Below, in pieces: positions 11,009 through 25,085 of a stretch of 64,000 nt of DNA. The stretch comes from Paramecium pentaurelia. Taxonomy: Eukaryota > Ciliophora > Oligohymenophorea > Peniculida > Parameciidae. Each line of letters begins with the position of its first letter. The first letter of the stretch is position 1. Below the pieces are notes generated by a model that had not been told where the DNA came from, did not search any database, and worked only from the letters and a program-made list of their open reading frames with translations. The DNA lies in contig CAJJDO010000139.1 of assembly GCA_905183005.1 (NCBI GenBank), forward strand, positions 249,515 to 313,514, written 5' to 3'. The translations under genes were made by a program, and so were the position numbers.

Positions 11009-14000
11009 TCAACCAAATCCATATCCTTCTAAACCAATAGTAAAAGCAATATCTAATTTTTATTTCATTTATCCATAATTTGCATATAATGGAACTTCAA
11101 TAGATTTAAAGCATGTATGAGCTAGAGGCAATTTTCTTATATCCAAATTATTCTTGAATTCAACTGATATTATATAAGAACTTTAATCAAATGGAATAGC
11201 AGAGGAACCTAAAATAAGATTGATAAAAATAATACCAGTAATGAATTTTAACATGTTCTTTAATGTTTATGAATCTGCTTGATTAACATAAGTTTCAAAG
11301 TAAGATTTGTGACTTGCCTTACCTCCAGAATATGATATTTTTTATAACACTACATCTGGCTTAATTTCTAATAATCCTTAAGTTAACAATGATATCTCAG
11401 AAGGTTTCAACCACTTTTAGAAAATCTTAAACCAATTAGAATGTAAAATACCTTTAAATCAACAACAGTTGTAAAGCCTTCAATAAATGATTTATATATT
11501 TCTTGGAATTATTTGTAAATAATGTATTCAGCGGTTTTGTCTAAATACTAATCCACATTATGTTATGTAACTGGCATAGCAGATCCATTAGGAATTAATT
11601 CAATAGTAGAATTGCCTAATTAATAAGTGAAATCTAAATAGAGAGATTCAATAGTTTCAGGATTCATGTCTCTTAGATTAGCATAATTGGAGTATGTCTA
11701 TTTATCCCATATTAAAATAAGATCTTCAAAAACTATCTTTTCATCATAGACAACCTTCCAAAATGGACTTATTATATCAATACCAATTAAATAGCCATTG
11801 GCAATTGAATTAGCAATTAACTATAAATTTATAAATGAATTATACCTTTCCAAATAATAAAGCATATTCTTTTTTATTTTTTATTTTGTTAAAACTACTA
11901 TGTAGAAAATATTTTCCAAGATTACCTTGAACAGGCTAGAAGAATTTATATGTATCATCTTTTAGAGTGTTACCTATCATATCATAAAATTCTCTTTTAA
12001 GTCCTCCAGCATCAATACCAGGTTCATCTTAAAACTTAATACTAAAATTATAATTCATTTTTTTATCTGCTAAATCTAATAAATCTTTTAAGAAATTCAA
12101 TCTTCTAATTACTAATGAATATTCAGTTCTTTTGAAACTTTTTTCTAATTCAGCTTCAAATTTCTTTCTTCTTTTTTCTAAACATACTCCTGAAATCTTA
12201 ATTGGTTTTACTTTTAAAAATAAAATTATATAATCATACCTTTTTTAATTTCCTTATTTATTAAAATCAATATTTCAGTTAATAGTTCATTTGCCTCTAC
12301 ATTATCAGGAACGAAATGAGCTTTTGCATTAATGGATCCACTTTTAGTTAAGTTTTAGAAATTAACTTACAAGGTAACACCTTTAGGACAAACTATTTCA
12401 CATTTACAATCCAAATAAATATCATATTCAATATCACCATATATATTTGAGTATGAATCCCTTAATTAAAATGTAAATGGAATATCTTCATAAAATGGTA
12501 TTGTTTGTAATTCTTAAGGAATTTCTATTTCACTTTCTTATAGACTAGGTGTATTAGCCAATATAATAAATCTACCTTTAATTCTAACATCATCAATATA
12601 CAGTTTATAGACTCCTTTGAAAATTGGAGTCCAAATTAAATTTAATCCATAATCTTTATGTTCTTATTAAGGAACATATTGAATCTAATTAAATAAGGAA
12701 TGCACAAAAACTAAAGAAGAATATGAAAAATTATTGATTCGATTTCCTAAATTATCTTTAAACTCTAGATAATCTATTCTTTCTTCTCCAGCTCTAGATG
12801 CTGCTTGAAGTTCTTATTTACTTAGCATATTAATTGTATTGCTAAGTTGTAAATCTTTAGAATGTATTATTGGTTCACATTATTTATGGAACAGTATTTC
12901 ATCCATTTTTTAATTTGATTTCTTTAATAAAATTTTCATCATTTTGGCATCTCCAATACCAAAAGGTACTTACTCCTCTTATTCAACTTCAATCACTTTC
13001 TCAACTCCATAGATTAATACTTTTCCATGAGTAGTTTTACTCAAATCTTAAGTGTTTTATGTAGTGTACTCGAATGTTAATTAATTTACTATATCTTTTT
13101 AGATCATAGATATTCTAAGTGATTAAGAAACACTTAATTTCATCGTTAATATTTTATCACTAAAAAATTCGACCAATAATGATTTATTAGTTATAAATTT
13201 ATAAGAAACTTATAATTGTTCTTTCTTTTTTTCCTTCTTAATTAAATTCATAAGATTGGTTCTTTCTTTAGTTTATTAAACATCTATTTTGGCTAATTAA
13301 GGTTCTAATGGTTTATTAGATTCTAAATCTAATATTAATAAAAACAAAGAATTGCTAATATTTTATTCATATGAAGTTTATTTGAAATAACCACTTAATA
13401 GTTTATAAGTACAACATTTAACTGCTTAAAATTTCTAATAAATTCCATCTATTTTAAATATTAAGTAGAGTTAATCAAATTAATTAGGATCTATTACATC
13501 TAAATTTAATAATTTCCCTTTATTTAAATTATAGATTAATAATTCAATATTTTGATTATCTTCAATACCACTTAATAATTTTATAGGATTTAATTCTAAT
13601 CTTTCTAATATAATTTCTGGTCCATCATATTTGATTTTATCATTATACCTATTACTAATATAAAATTATTTATTGTTAAGATAATCTAAGAAGAAATCAC
13701 AGATATTAAAATCACTGAATGTTTCATAATTAATTATTAAATGAGATCCATCATCAATAAATTAATAGATTGTATTTTTAAATTAAGTTTTAATTTCTTT
13801 CTATGATAATATAGAAATATTTAATTTAATATTCTCATCATCTAATTTCAATAATTTAAATAGATATTTTGCCAATAAAATTATATCAACAACTGTTTTA
13901 ATATTTTCTATTTATATTTCTCCAACTTCAACTATATTTAAATTTTCATCTGTGAAATATGAATTCATCTTATTCAATTAAAATTTCAAAATTAAATTAA

Positions 14001-17000
14001 ATAAAAATTATGCAATTTAACCTGAGTCTGGTACTTAAATATTATCATTTTCATCTATAAGAGTATAACATTTTAATGTTCTATTCTCATATTGAATTAA
14101 TTATTTTTAATTTTCATAGCTTTTTTCAAATATAAATTCAACTTTTTCAATAAATGTCTTAATGAAATTGATTTTGATTGTTAAAATTGATTAAATTTCA
14201 AATAGAAACTATAATGAATTATTCATTTTTGGATATGTGTATCCATCCTTAAATGTTTAATAACCATATTAAAAGGCTTCGAATATAGTTCCACCAACAA
14301 GAAAACAATCTAAATAATATTCTGGATTTTAATTCAATTAGTCATCAAAATGTAAGTAAATGTTTGATAATTCAGTATGTTCTTTAAGGAATTTAATGAA
14401 GTTTTTCTATGCTTATTGAGCTATAATATTAGTTTCAAAATGACATGCCATACTAACAGATGCAATCTCAATTTAATCAAGTTTAAATTTATCTCCATTA
14501 ATTCTAACAAAAACATTTTATCCTTAAACTAAAGATTATTGTTTTTTCAACTAATGAATAGCAGCAAAATCAAAATTAATTTAATCTGGAAAAATAGGTG
14601 TCAATTAAGTTAGACTTAAATCACTATAAGAAGAAACAAGACCATTTCCAAACAGATTATCAAGCATCTCTTATTTACTGAATTCATCTTATTCACATTA
14701 AATTTGACTCATAAGAGTCAAGAATTTTTGTTCATTACATATTGAAATATTACCATCTTAATCAGTGAAAAATACATTTAATATTGATTAGTTGAAAACA
14801 GGATCTGATGGCCAAATTGGTTGGAATAATACTATTGACATTAAGTCTTCAATTTGTACATATCTGAGTTCATTATGAGAATATGTATATCCAGTATATT
14901 GAGCTTGATTTCTTGTTATTCGATCATGTGTTAATAGTTCTTCATTCATATAATCTAATTAAGAAAATAAAAAATGTCCAGGTTTAGAATTGTAAACTAA
15001 TTAACATGCTACTAAATTATTTTTTTGATTTTCACAATAAACTATCATACAAACATCTCCTAATTTACTATTATTTACATAATAATTTTTAGAAATCTAA
15101 AATCCAAAATGATATGATAATTTTATATTACTTTTTTGAGTAACATAACATAATCTTTATAATATTTTAGATTTCTATTTTAATTATAATTATCTAGTAT
15201 TAGATACAATAATATTCATTAATGATTGATTTTATCTTAATGCAGATAATAAACATGATAATCTAATATTAAACATTTCATCAAATCTTTCAGCTTTCAA
15301 TTATCTTTATAAATAATTATACAAATCTTCTTTAAAATATTTATTTAATTTTAATAAAATATACCAAATTTATTCCATTTCTTTTAATCTACTTTTACTA
15401 TTCTTATTTTGACTAATTTTATAGATTTCACTTGAAAAGATTGAAGCTAATGATTAATGATCAACTGATAAAGTTATAGTTTTATTAAGAATTTTACTTA
15501 ATTGATTTGAATATTTTAATAAATGTCTATCAATATCCAATTTATTGAATAAGTATTACACTAATTATTCTGGATTGAATATTTAATTATAAAAATCATA
15601 TTCATTTATGATACTGTGGAAATATTCTTATATCATTGGATCTGGTTTAAATACACTTCTACTACTTTTTTAAATTTAAGTTATTTATTAATCTTATTTA
15701 ATTATTTATTCTTTTTAATTGCATATCCCTATATTCAATCTAATAATTAATATATGATTGTAAAGAAGATAAGTAGTATTTCCAAATTAGAAAATTTTAT
15801 CTAATCCTTTCTTTTAATCACTCTATACAAATTAAATCCCTTATTATTCATTAAATTCAACATAAACCCCTCTAATAACTTTTAATACTTGCTATGCTTT
15901 TATCAAATTATTATAGAGTAATTAATGTAAAATCATGATTAATGTATCCCAACTAAATACTTATTCAATTATTGAATATATATTAATTATTTTATTTGTA
16001 GCTTATTACAATTCAACTAATTTACTTATTATTACTTCTAAAAATGATATTGTATTTATTCTCCATACCAATTTACTTTAATCTTCACTTCTACCCAATA
16101 ATTATTATACTTTTTCTATAAATCCTACCAATTTTGTAAATATCATCTAAATATTATATGTTGAAAACAATTAATCTTAAAATATAAAATGTTGATTTTT
16201 TATATAAAATGGAAATTCTAATCTCCATTCTTATTATTATTTTTATTCTATTAAACTACTTAAATATTCATTATATTTATAAAAATCTTATATTATCATT
16301 GAAATTACAGCATTACCATTATAATTAGCAATGAATTCTTCTTCTGTTAATTTTATTAAATTAATTACTACTTATGGTTGAATGAAATGATAAAATTCAG
16401 CAAATATTAATTCTTTCTAATTCTTTTATTTCTTTTATTATCTAACTTAATAAGTATTATCAGGTAATAGCTCAAACATAAATTGAAAATCTTCCTTCAT
16501 TATTTATTATTGATTTATTGTTGATTATCTTTGCATCTAATTACCTTATGATAAACCCATTTGACTCTGACTCTAATGTATTAAAGAAGGAGGTTGTCCC
16601 TATGTTTAAAATAATTGCATATCAGTTTATCTAATTTATTCATGTTAATGAGGAGCAAATACATCATCTATTTAATAAATTCCTACCTTATCAAATTATT
16701 ATTCCATTAGATTCTTAAAAAATAAACATTTCTCTAAAACATTCTCCTTTGAATTTATAATGATTTCATTAAAATCAACTGTTGTAATTGAACTAAAATC
16801 AAAATTCTTCCAATTCTCTTAAATTTCTTGATATAGTACCAATTCTACATCTATATTCATTTAATAATTTGCTATCTTTAATTATGGAATAGCTTATGCA
16901 ATACTCTCTTCAGATAAGTAAAATGATTTATCACCATATTATAGAGGAATAGTAAAACCATCTTCTTCATAAGATATCTACTCTTTTCCAAATACAAGAA

Positions 17001-20000
17001 ATACATTTTTCTTAAAATTATTCATTGTTGTAATCTCTTCTTTCAATCTGTCAATAAACCCTTTTATGATTTCATTAATTTATTAAATATACATTATTCC
17101 TCTTAAAATTGCTAATTCTCTGGAATCCTCCTTTTCTAAAATTTATTCAAAATAAGAAAAGTCTTTAAATTTATAATCCTTATTTAATTATGACAATATG
17201 AATATCTTACTATTTTCAGTAATAAATGGTTTTTGCTATTTGACTTTCAATTTATTTTTTAATAAAATTTAATACATTTCCACAATAACCTTTAATTATT
17301 ATTACTTTGAAAGCCATCCTTAATATTGATCCTATTAGATACACAGTAATAAATAAAAGGCATAAAGAATATTCTTTTGCATCTCATTATTTTTACTAAG
17401 TATATCTCTTTAATCATCTTCTTCCCTTTCTTATTCCTCATCACACATTTCAGAGTCATTTTACAAATTTTCTTAATTCAAATCTTATGTTTTTTTATCT
17501 TATGATATGTTTTAATCTTCTTATTGAATATCTTCTGATTATTATTGAATATCTTCTTATTATTATATATTTTTCTCTTCTTCACCTTATAGATTTCCCT
17601 CTTAATCTTCTTCACCTTATAGATTTTCCTATTCTTCTTCTACTTATACAATTTACTGTTCATTTTAGCTTTTCGCTTATTTTTCAAGGAGTTTCTATTA
17701 CTTTTTCTTTTTATTTTGAAGATAATTTCTCTTTTTTTATTGTTATTTAATTTATTCCATATATTGATTATAGTGGAATTCTATATAATTAATCAATTCA
17801 GGAGTTTAATACAAAGTTTGATTTACAACAATAACTGATGAAATATTAAGAATCATTGGATTTGTAATTTAAATGAATAATTTAGGATTTATAACAGCAA
17901 GTTCATCAAAAATTGGATGTTAATATATTCTATGTTTTTAACATTATTCAAGAATCATTTAATATTCTTCTACTTTGATATTATAAGATCCATCAGATTA
18001 TTTATATTGTTATAAGATTTATTGTAGAAGAATGGGATCAAATTAATATTAAGCTATCATAGTCCATTTATCTAAAGCCATCTAAATAGATAAAGATTTG
18101 TTGTGAAATTAATAAATTTCTTTCAAATTAAATATATAATTGATACAAGCTTATTCATATTATATAAGTTAATTTATTTATTATTCTCTTACATTGATTT
18201 ATTTATTATTTTTAATACTAAATACTCCATTTGATAATTAAACTCTCATTTTATCAAATTATTTAAATTTCAATTCAATACAACATAAAGGAAGATATTT
18301 TTAGTATAATTCAATAAATTTAGAATAAGGAGTATTATTATTTTAAGGTTTGATTGATTTGAAATAATTAATATCAAAATGTTAGATGAATTTTAAATGT
18401 TCCTTATTTATGATATTTGTACAATAATTTAATATAAAATAGTTTTTTCTCATTAATGCTAAACCTAATATATCTTAATTATTATTGCCACCTATAACAA
18501 TTAATAATTCATCTTTTAAAATTTATAAAGCTTTTTATTCTCCATGAATTTAAATCATAAATTATAAATAAATATCTTCAAATAATTTTTATCTTTTCAT
18601 AAGCATTAAATAATATAAAATAGGTTAATTATCAAATTAGAATATTCTATTTGTTTATTTTACATAATCTTTAATATATTTATTAAAGAATTTTATAACA
18701 AGATTATCACTAAAATTTCCTAAAATAATTAATTAAAATAAATTCTATTCATAAACAAGTTTATTTGGTTGTTAATGAAGTTAAATTATAAATAAAATAG
18801 TTTCCATATTTCCACTTATAAGAGCTAGTATTAAATTTTCATAACTAAATTATGGTTTCTATAAGATATGATTATGTTGACCAAAAACTAAAAATACTTA
18901 ATCAGGTGTTAATTTTTTTAAATTTGCTCCAACTCCACTTATAAATCTACAATAGAATTACATTCTTTTTTCAAATTTTTTACATGAAACATCATATTAA
19001 GAAAGTGGTAATAGATTTACTTCATTTTTAGCATAAAATAAAGTTGCTTTATTAAATTTTATTTCTAATAATCCTTTATATTTCTTTTTCAATATTGGTA
19101 CTAATTTAATATTCTAATATTTCATAGTCATTATGATATAATCCAAATCATCATTGCTAGGATCATATTTCTAATCTTCACATATTAATTCAGATACAAA
19201 GATTTCTTGCATTTAAGGTCTTATTTATTTAATACTATATTTCATATATTTATTAATTGATGTTGAACAATTAGCTTTCAATAATTCAATATATTCTTTT
19301 GATTTATACTTTAAAAAATTAGGTCCAGTTTTTTTTAATAAAAAATGTTTAATCAACATTTCAACTAATTATTCTTTTTATTAAACTTATTATTTATTTG
19401 GATATCTAAGAGCATACATTAATTCATAAAATGGAGATTTTGAAATCATAACTTTTTAATTAGCCCATTTTTAAACAAGTTCAAAACATTTCTCATAATT
19501 TTATGATTATGAATTCTAACTTGATTAAAATAAACAAGAATAATTTTAATTTTATTTTGAATATGCTTAATTTTATTTATAAATTAATTATGCTTCTAAT
19601 TTATTTATTTATTCAAGTTTTTTAATTGGATGATTAATTATTTTCTTTGATTATTCAAATTATTCTTATGCCTTATTTATTATTTATTATAATGAATTCT
19701 TTTATTTTAATTATTTTCTCTCTAAAGTATATGGTTAAACATAACTCAAAAATTAAAATCTATCCATTTCATTTAAACTTCGTAATTATGCAGTTAAAAA
19801 ATCTACCTAATTATCTTTTAAAGATTCATTATATGGTTAAACTTTAGCTTCTATTAAAACTGTAGCAATGAATTCACAAAAAGTCTAATTATCTTTAATT
19901 TAATCAAATGGACCAATTAATTAATTTAATATTTCAATCTTTTCATGCAAACCTTCTCTTAAACATAACTGATAATCTAATCCTAATTTCAATTTTCCAA

Positions 20001-23000
20001 AATTATTTTATTTTAAATATTTTTGATATTATTGTGTATTCAATACTAAACATGGATGATATTTTAAAGCTAAAATATAATTATTATATTCAGTATCAAT
20101 ACTAAATAAATTTCTTAATAGAAAACTCATTTTATATGTATTTTTTTCTGGATCTTTGTCCAAATATCCCAATAATCTATTTAATGTTTCTTAATCTTTA
20201 TTCCAAAATGCTTTTGTATATAAATGTTAAATAAATTGTATTCTATATCTCAATTCTTTTTTATCAAGAATTTCTAATAATATATCAATAGCTTTAGATG
20301 GATTTTAATTGAAAAGCAATGATAATATTGTTTTGATATAAATCAATGTTCCATCATTTTAATTTAATAGCTAAATTCTTTTAATCATTGGAATAATCAT
20401 TTCTTAATCCTTACAACATATTTTATTTAATGAAGTCTTAAGATATTTTAATATATCATCTGGCATATCATTTAATAATGCCATTTTCACTTCCTTATAA
20501 CTACAAGAAAGCACAATTTTTACAAAATGATTAAATTTTATATATTATTAACTTGGCTTAAGTATTTGATATGATTTAAGATTTATCACAGAATAAAGAT
20601 GACAACTTTCTAATAAATTTAATTTTCTTTTTGAATAATCTTCATCATATTTTAAATTATCAAACAATTATACTAAAGTATTATTAAATTTTTCAACTTC
20701 TTCCATGTTTTTCTTAAAATTATAATTTAAAGGAAAAAAGTTTTAAGCCAAAATAGATGCTAAAACTATTCTAGTAGTTTCTGTATACTTTAAAATATAA
20801 TTTAAACTCTAAAATGAATTATTCTATACAATGTCCTTTAATGATAATTTATAAACTATATCCTTAGTTATTTTTATTTCAGGATATATTTATGTTAAAT
20901 CATCATAACACTCTTTAATTGTTATCAATGTGGCCAAAAAAGGTTTATGATTCTAAATAGTATACAAAGCAGCTTTTTCTTTATAATTCTTTGGAATAGG
21001 ATATTCTTTTGGAGAAATTATTAAATTTAAAAACATTCCACCTAATCCCCAATTATATATATTTTCAAGTTAATTTTCATTCATTTTAAATATAGTATAA
21101 CTAATAGTCCTTTCATCATCTAGAATAAAATTAAAGTCAAATTTAACATTTTGTGCATAAATGAAAAGTGAAGTACACCAAATTTCAGAATTAACACTAA
21201 CATCAAAATAATCATCTAATAGATGCAAACCTTATGGGAAATTACGAAAGTTATCATTAAAATATAGTTCAATTAATGTTTATACATTCTCTTCTTAATT
21301 TAGATTACATATTACATCAAACATACTTTCATTCTTTATATTATAATTAAAAACTTTAATTTTCAAGAATTAAATGAATTCCTTAAAATTATAAGTTGGA
21401 CCATCATTAATATTAAATGTCTTCAATACTAAAATCACTCTTGTTTAACCTGCTGTATGATTTATTTTATAATAGTTTTTACCATTTATAACTTGTTTTG
21501 AAGGTTCAGTAGATTTTTTCCATTGGATTCTTCCATTCTTTTCATTATTATTAGAATCATTCTTTTAATCATCATTAGAATCAATATTCTCTTACTCAAA
21601 ATTAGCAACAAAAGTGATATTTCTATAAATTTCATTTATAAATTCATCATCTACTTATAATAGTTTATTATTTAGATAGAGTTTACGTATTATTTATAAA
21701 CATACTTATTCATTTTATTTAAATTATAAACCTTTAATTTTATAACATTAATCAAATGATTTGTCATTTAAATCTATAAGTTGGGTATAAATACAATCAA
21801 AATAATATAATTATTATTTGGACCTAGTATCATTATATCCAAATATAGAATTATTCAATTTAGATTTTGCCTCAAAATATCCATGTAAAGGTATCTTTAA
21901 CAATTAAGGATTTGAGATTATTATTTCTTTGATATCTTCAATAAGAGGAGTTAATTGAGATCGATTTGATGTAAATTTAAGTAATTAAATTAATTTTGAT
22001 ATGTATTATGCTTATATATTGATTTCATTATTATTTTCTATTTATTATTTTTAATAAAATGGTTTAATTAATTAAACTTATTTCTTAACTAAATCATATT
22101 ATTCTAATTAAACCAATTGAATAAGGAGTGGTCTAACAATTCCACTAAATTCATATGGATAATGAGTTGAATGTACATCAAAATTATTAATCCAACTTAA
22201 ATTTATTTTGAATTTATGTTTTATTATTTGTTTTGCAACTTAAATATATTAATAATAAATCTTATCATATAATTAATAATCTTATTCTTCATAATTTTTA
22301 ATTCTTAATCTTTTTGGTGTTTTTTAATTTTACATAGAATAAAAATATTTTGTATTAGGATTAATTCTTTAATTTTACCAATTTTTTTAATTTCTCATAA
22401 ATGCAGATTGTAGCATATCCAAATAAATTTAATAAAAATCAAATTCTTTTTATAAATGTTAACTTAAAAATGTAATCAAAATGTCTTAAGGTTCTTTCCA
22501 AAAATCCAAATAAGTAACTAATGGAATTTATTCATTGTAAGGTTAAATTAATAAATCTTTTAATAAATCTTAATATTAATTTAGTTTATCAATAATGGAT
22601 TAAATATCATCAATAGATTTTGTAGATTTATTTAAACAAAAACAATGTATTAAGTTTTTTCCTTTACGTGTAAAAAAATGTAATGACTTTTCTAAAGTAT
22701 CTGAATATAATGTAATATATTTATTAATGACATCAAAAGGTGCATTTTAAAATAACATCATCATTGGAGTTACTTATGATATGTTTGGCATTAAATAATA
22801 ATCATTAGAATATTACATAAATAAATCCCATTTATTTTAGAGTGCAATTTAATGAAAGATATTAAATTCTAAATGTTCCAAAACAGCCTTATCAATAATT
22901 CTAATATTATTATATCCTAATGGTATAGATTTAGGAACAATCAAATTTTAAAATTTAAAATTCTTTTTAGCTACTTTATATTATTCTATAAATTTTTTAT

Positions 23001-23981
23001 TTTAAATTTCACTTTTTTAAAAAAGCTTGCTAATCAATCCAAATAATTTCAATTAATCTTAATCCTTCATATCTATATATGAATCAATATTGTTAAATTC
23101 CAATTGATTTAATATACGTATTACTTCTGTAGAATCAAAGATTGATTAAATGAATAATATTGTTTATTATAATTATTCCTTGGTATTATAAAATGGTTTC
23201 ATTTTATTTATCAATCTAAGAGCTGTTGCTTATAATATTTATCCTTCTGGTAATATATGATTGAGTAAGATATGTTGAATTATTTCATAATCATTAATGT
23301 AAATTAGTATTAATTCAATTATGTAATAATTTTATTAATTAATTAAAGATAAGACTTCTATCAAAGGTTTATTATATTTTTGGCAAATTTCCTTAAATGT
23401 ATTAAAAATTTACTTACATCTAATGAATCTAATGTTAATTGTTTATTGTTAATTTATCTTTCCACTTCTTCAATAATAAACATTTATTCACTATCATTTT
23501 ATTATTATTATAATGATTTAAGTTATCTCTATTTTTATACAAACTTTCTAATTCTTTTAGCCTCTAAACTTACTTCTAAATAATTAAAAATAATAATACT
23601 TGTAATTGGTTCATTAAAATCTTTTTTTTCATTTCCATTTTACTTCTTAGATTTTATCATTTATTCCTCTATTTATTCTTCTTAATACTCATATGGATTT
23701 TATGGTCTAAGATGATAATTATATAATTTCTACATTTAGCTTCCTTTAGGTGAAGTTTACTTTAAAGGAATACTTCCAGAATCTTTCTAATCTGTTTAAA
23801 ATTACTATTAATTTTCAATAAAGATTTCTTAATCTTAATCATCTTGATTTTTTTGCATTTACAGTTATTATTTCTCTTTACCTTCATTTGTTTATGTTTA
23901 CTCTCTAGAATTTTTCTATTGATTAGGCTTATGATTTGTAGGCAAAGAAATTTGGCTGGCAGCACTGGCACAACAACCCAT
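11009..23981 (-). CDS. Giant HECT-type E3 ubiquitin ligase (about 4279 residues)
   Basis: One frame, ATG at 23979-23981 to TGA at 11009-11011, joins across five introns: 23392-23417, 12211-12239, 11821-11845, 11426-11451 and 11209-11235. The exon sum is exactly 4280 codons. The C-terminal 400 residues are a HECT domain: DEPGIDAGGLKREFYDMIG, QPVQGNLGKYF, LFGKLIANSIANGYLIG, then the C-lobe LPLAHTCFKSIEVPLY with the thioester cysteine, ending GYGFG. The N terminus MGCCAS is a myristoylation-type motif (Gly2, Ser6) with palmitoylatable cysteines, so membrane anchoring is likely. The body is helical and repeat-like, with a Glu/Gln-rich acidic stretch mid-protein and a filamin-like beta unit (WTPIFKGVYKLYIDDVRIKG) before the HECT. 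Substrates unknown. Additional in-frame introns may be hidden in the very long first exons. Confidence 0.92.
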
Positions 23982-25085
23982 AATTGTAGTAATTTATAAT
24001 ATTTAATATAATTTATTATTTAGATTGTCAAATAATTATGAATGAATTCTGATTATTTCTGGGAAATATCAATAAGTTGTCTAATTAATAGATTAAATAA
24101 TTAATAAGTATTTTATTTATTTATACATATCCACATTCCCTAATTTTTCAAGATGAAATCTAAAAAATCATCAATATTTTTAATTATTGTATTATTAAAA
24201 GTATAAATAAGTATTTTTCATATATTTTATAAATAGATTAGTATATTTTTTATCTAGAAAGGATGATGTGAATATAATTACAATTTAAATATTTTTGATA
24301 ATATTTTTTTATTTTCGAATTCTATTTATATTGATATGACCAATCAGTAAGTATTATATATTAGAATTTCTTTTTTAATCATTTTCTTCTATCATTAGTA
24401 TATTATTTTTATATAATACATATTTAGAATTAATCTTATAGAATTATCTTAAGTGATAATGATTATTTCTATTTCAATAATAAGACTGAAAACTCACTAC
24501 AAATAATTCCTTTATTAATCATTCTAAAATTAGCTGTTAATTTCATAATCATTCTAGTGAGAAGAACTATCAATAACAATATTTTGTATATTAATATTAC
24601 AATATTTTGGCTATTATATTTTGATAATAGCAGATAAGCTAAATTAAATATCAAATTTTGTTTTTTACTTATTCTATCAGATATTATTTTAAGAAGATTC
24701 CAATTTAAAATCCAATTTCTTCTCACTTTTATGTGTTATTGTTAATTATTAAGTTCACTTAATTGTATAATAAAAATGATTAATTTTATTCGCATTGTTT
24801 TTAAATATTTTTATTATAAATCTATATTGGCCTTCCCACTTTTTCCTTTGAAAATAACCTAAATGGAATTTATTTAAAATACCTATATTTTAGTTGACTG
24901 CTTAGAATTTATTAATACTTTATGAACTCTTATTTTATTTTATAAATATATTCATCAATTTAAATGTATGTAATAAAATTTAAAATTAGATCAAAAATTT
25001 GTGTTTTATAAAGATACAATTATACAATACAAACAAAAATTTTTGATCTAATTTTACAAAATAACTCCATAATTTTTCTTTAGAT
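23982..25085. other. AT-rich intergenic region; possible multi-pass membrane ORF
   Basis: Upstream of the HECT gene. It is mostly AT-rich sequence without convincing genes. A forward frame is open to TGA at 24923-24925 for roughly 150-190 codons. Its translation is very hydrophobic (Phe, Ile, Leu), as expected either of a small multi-pass membrane protein or of TGA-poor random AT DNA. No start or intron supports it. Contains the inverted repeat described separately. Confidence 0.35.
24981..25056. repeat. 20-bp perfect inverted repeat, 36-nt loop
   Basis: Left arm 24981-25000 (TAAAATTAGATCAAAAATTT) is the exact reverse complement of 25037-25056. The stem includes GATC and is far longer than expected by chance even in AT-rich DNA. 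It sits between the HECT promoter side and the dead protease gene. It may be a hairpin or the footprint of a small mobile element. Confidence 0.75.

Noticed and set aside
24370..24925. Plus-strand hydrophobic open frame as a multi-pass membrane gene
   Set aside because: Its length is only mildly unusual for TGA-poor AT-rich DNA, it has no start codon or supporting intron, and its composition is that of random sequence. Kept only as a possibility in the intergenic entry.
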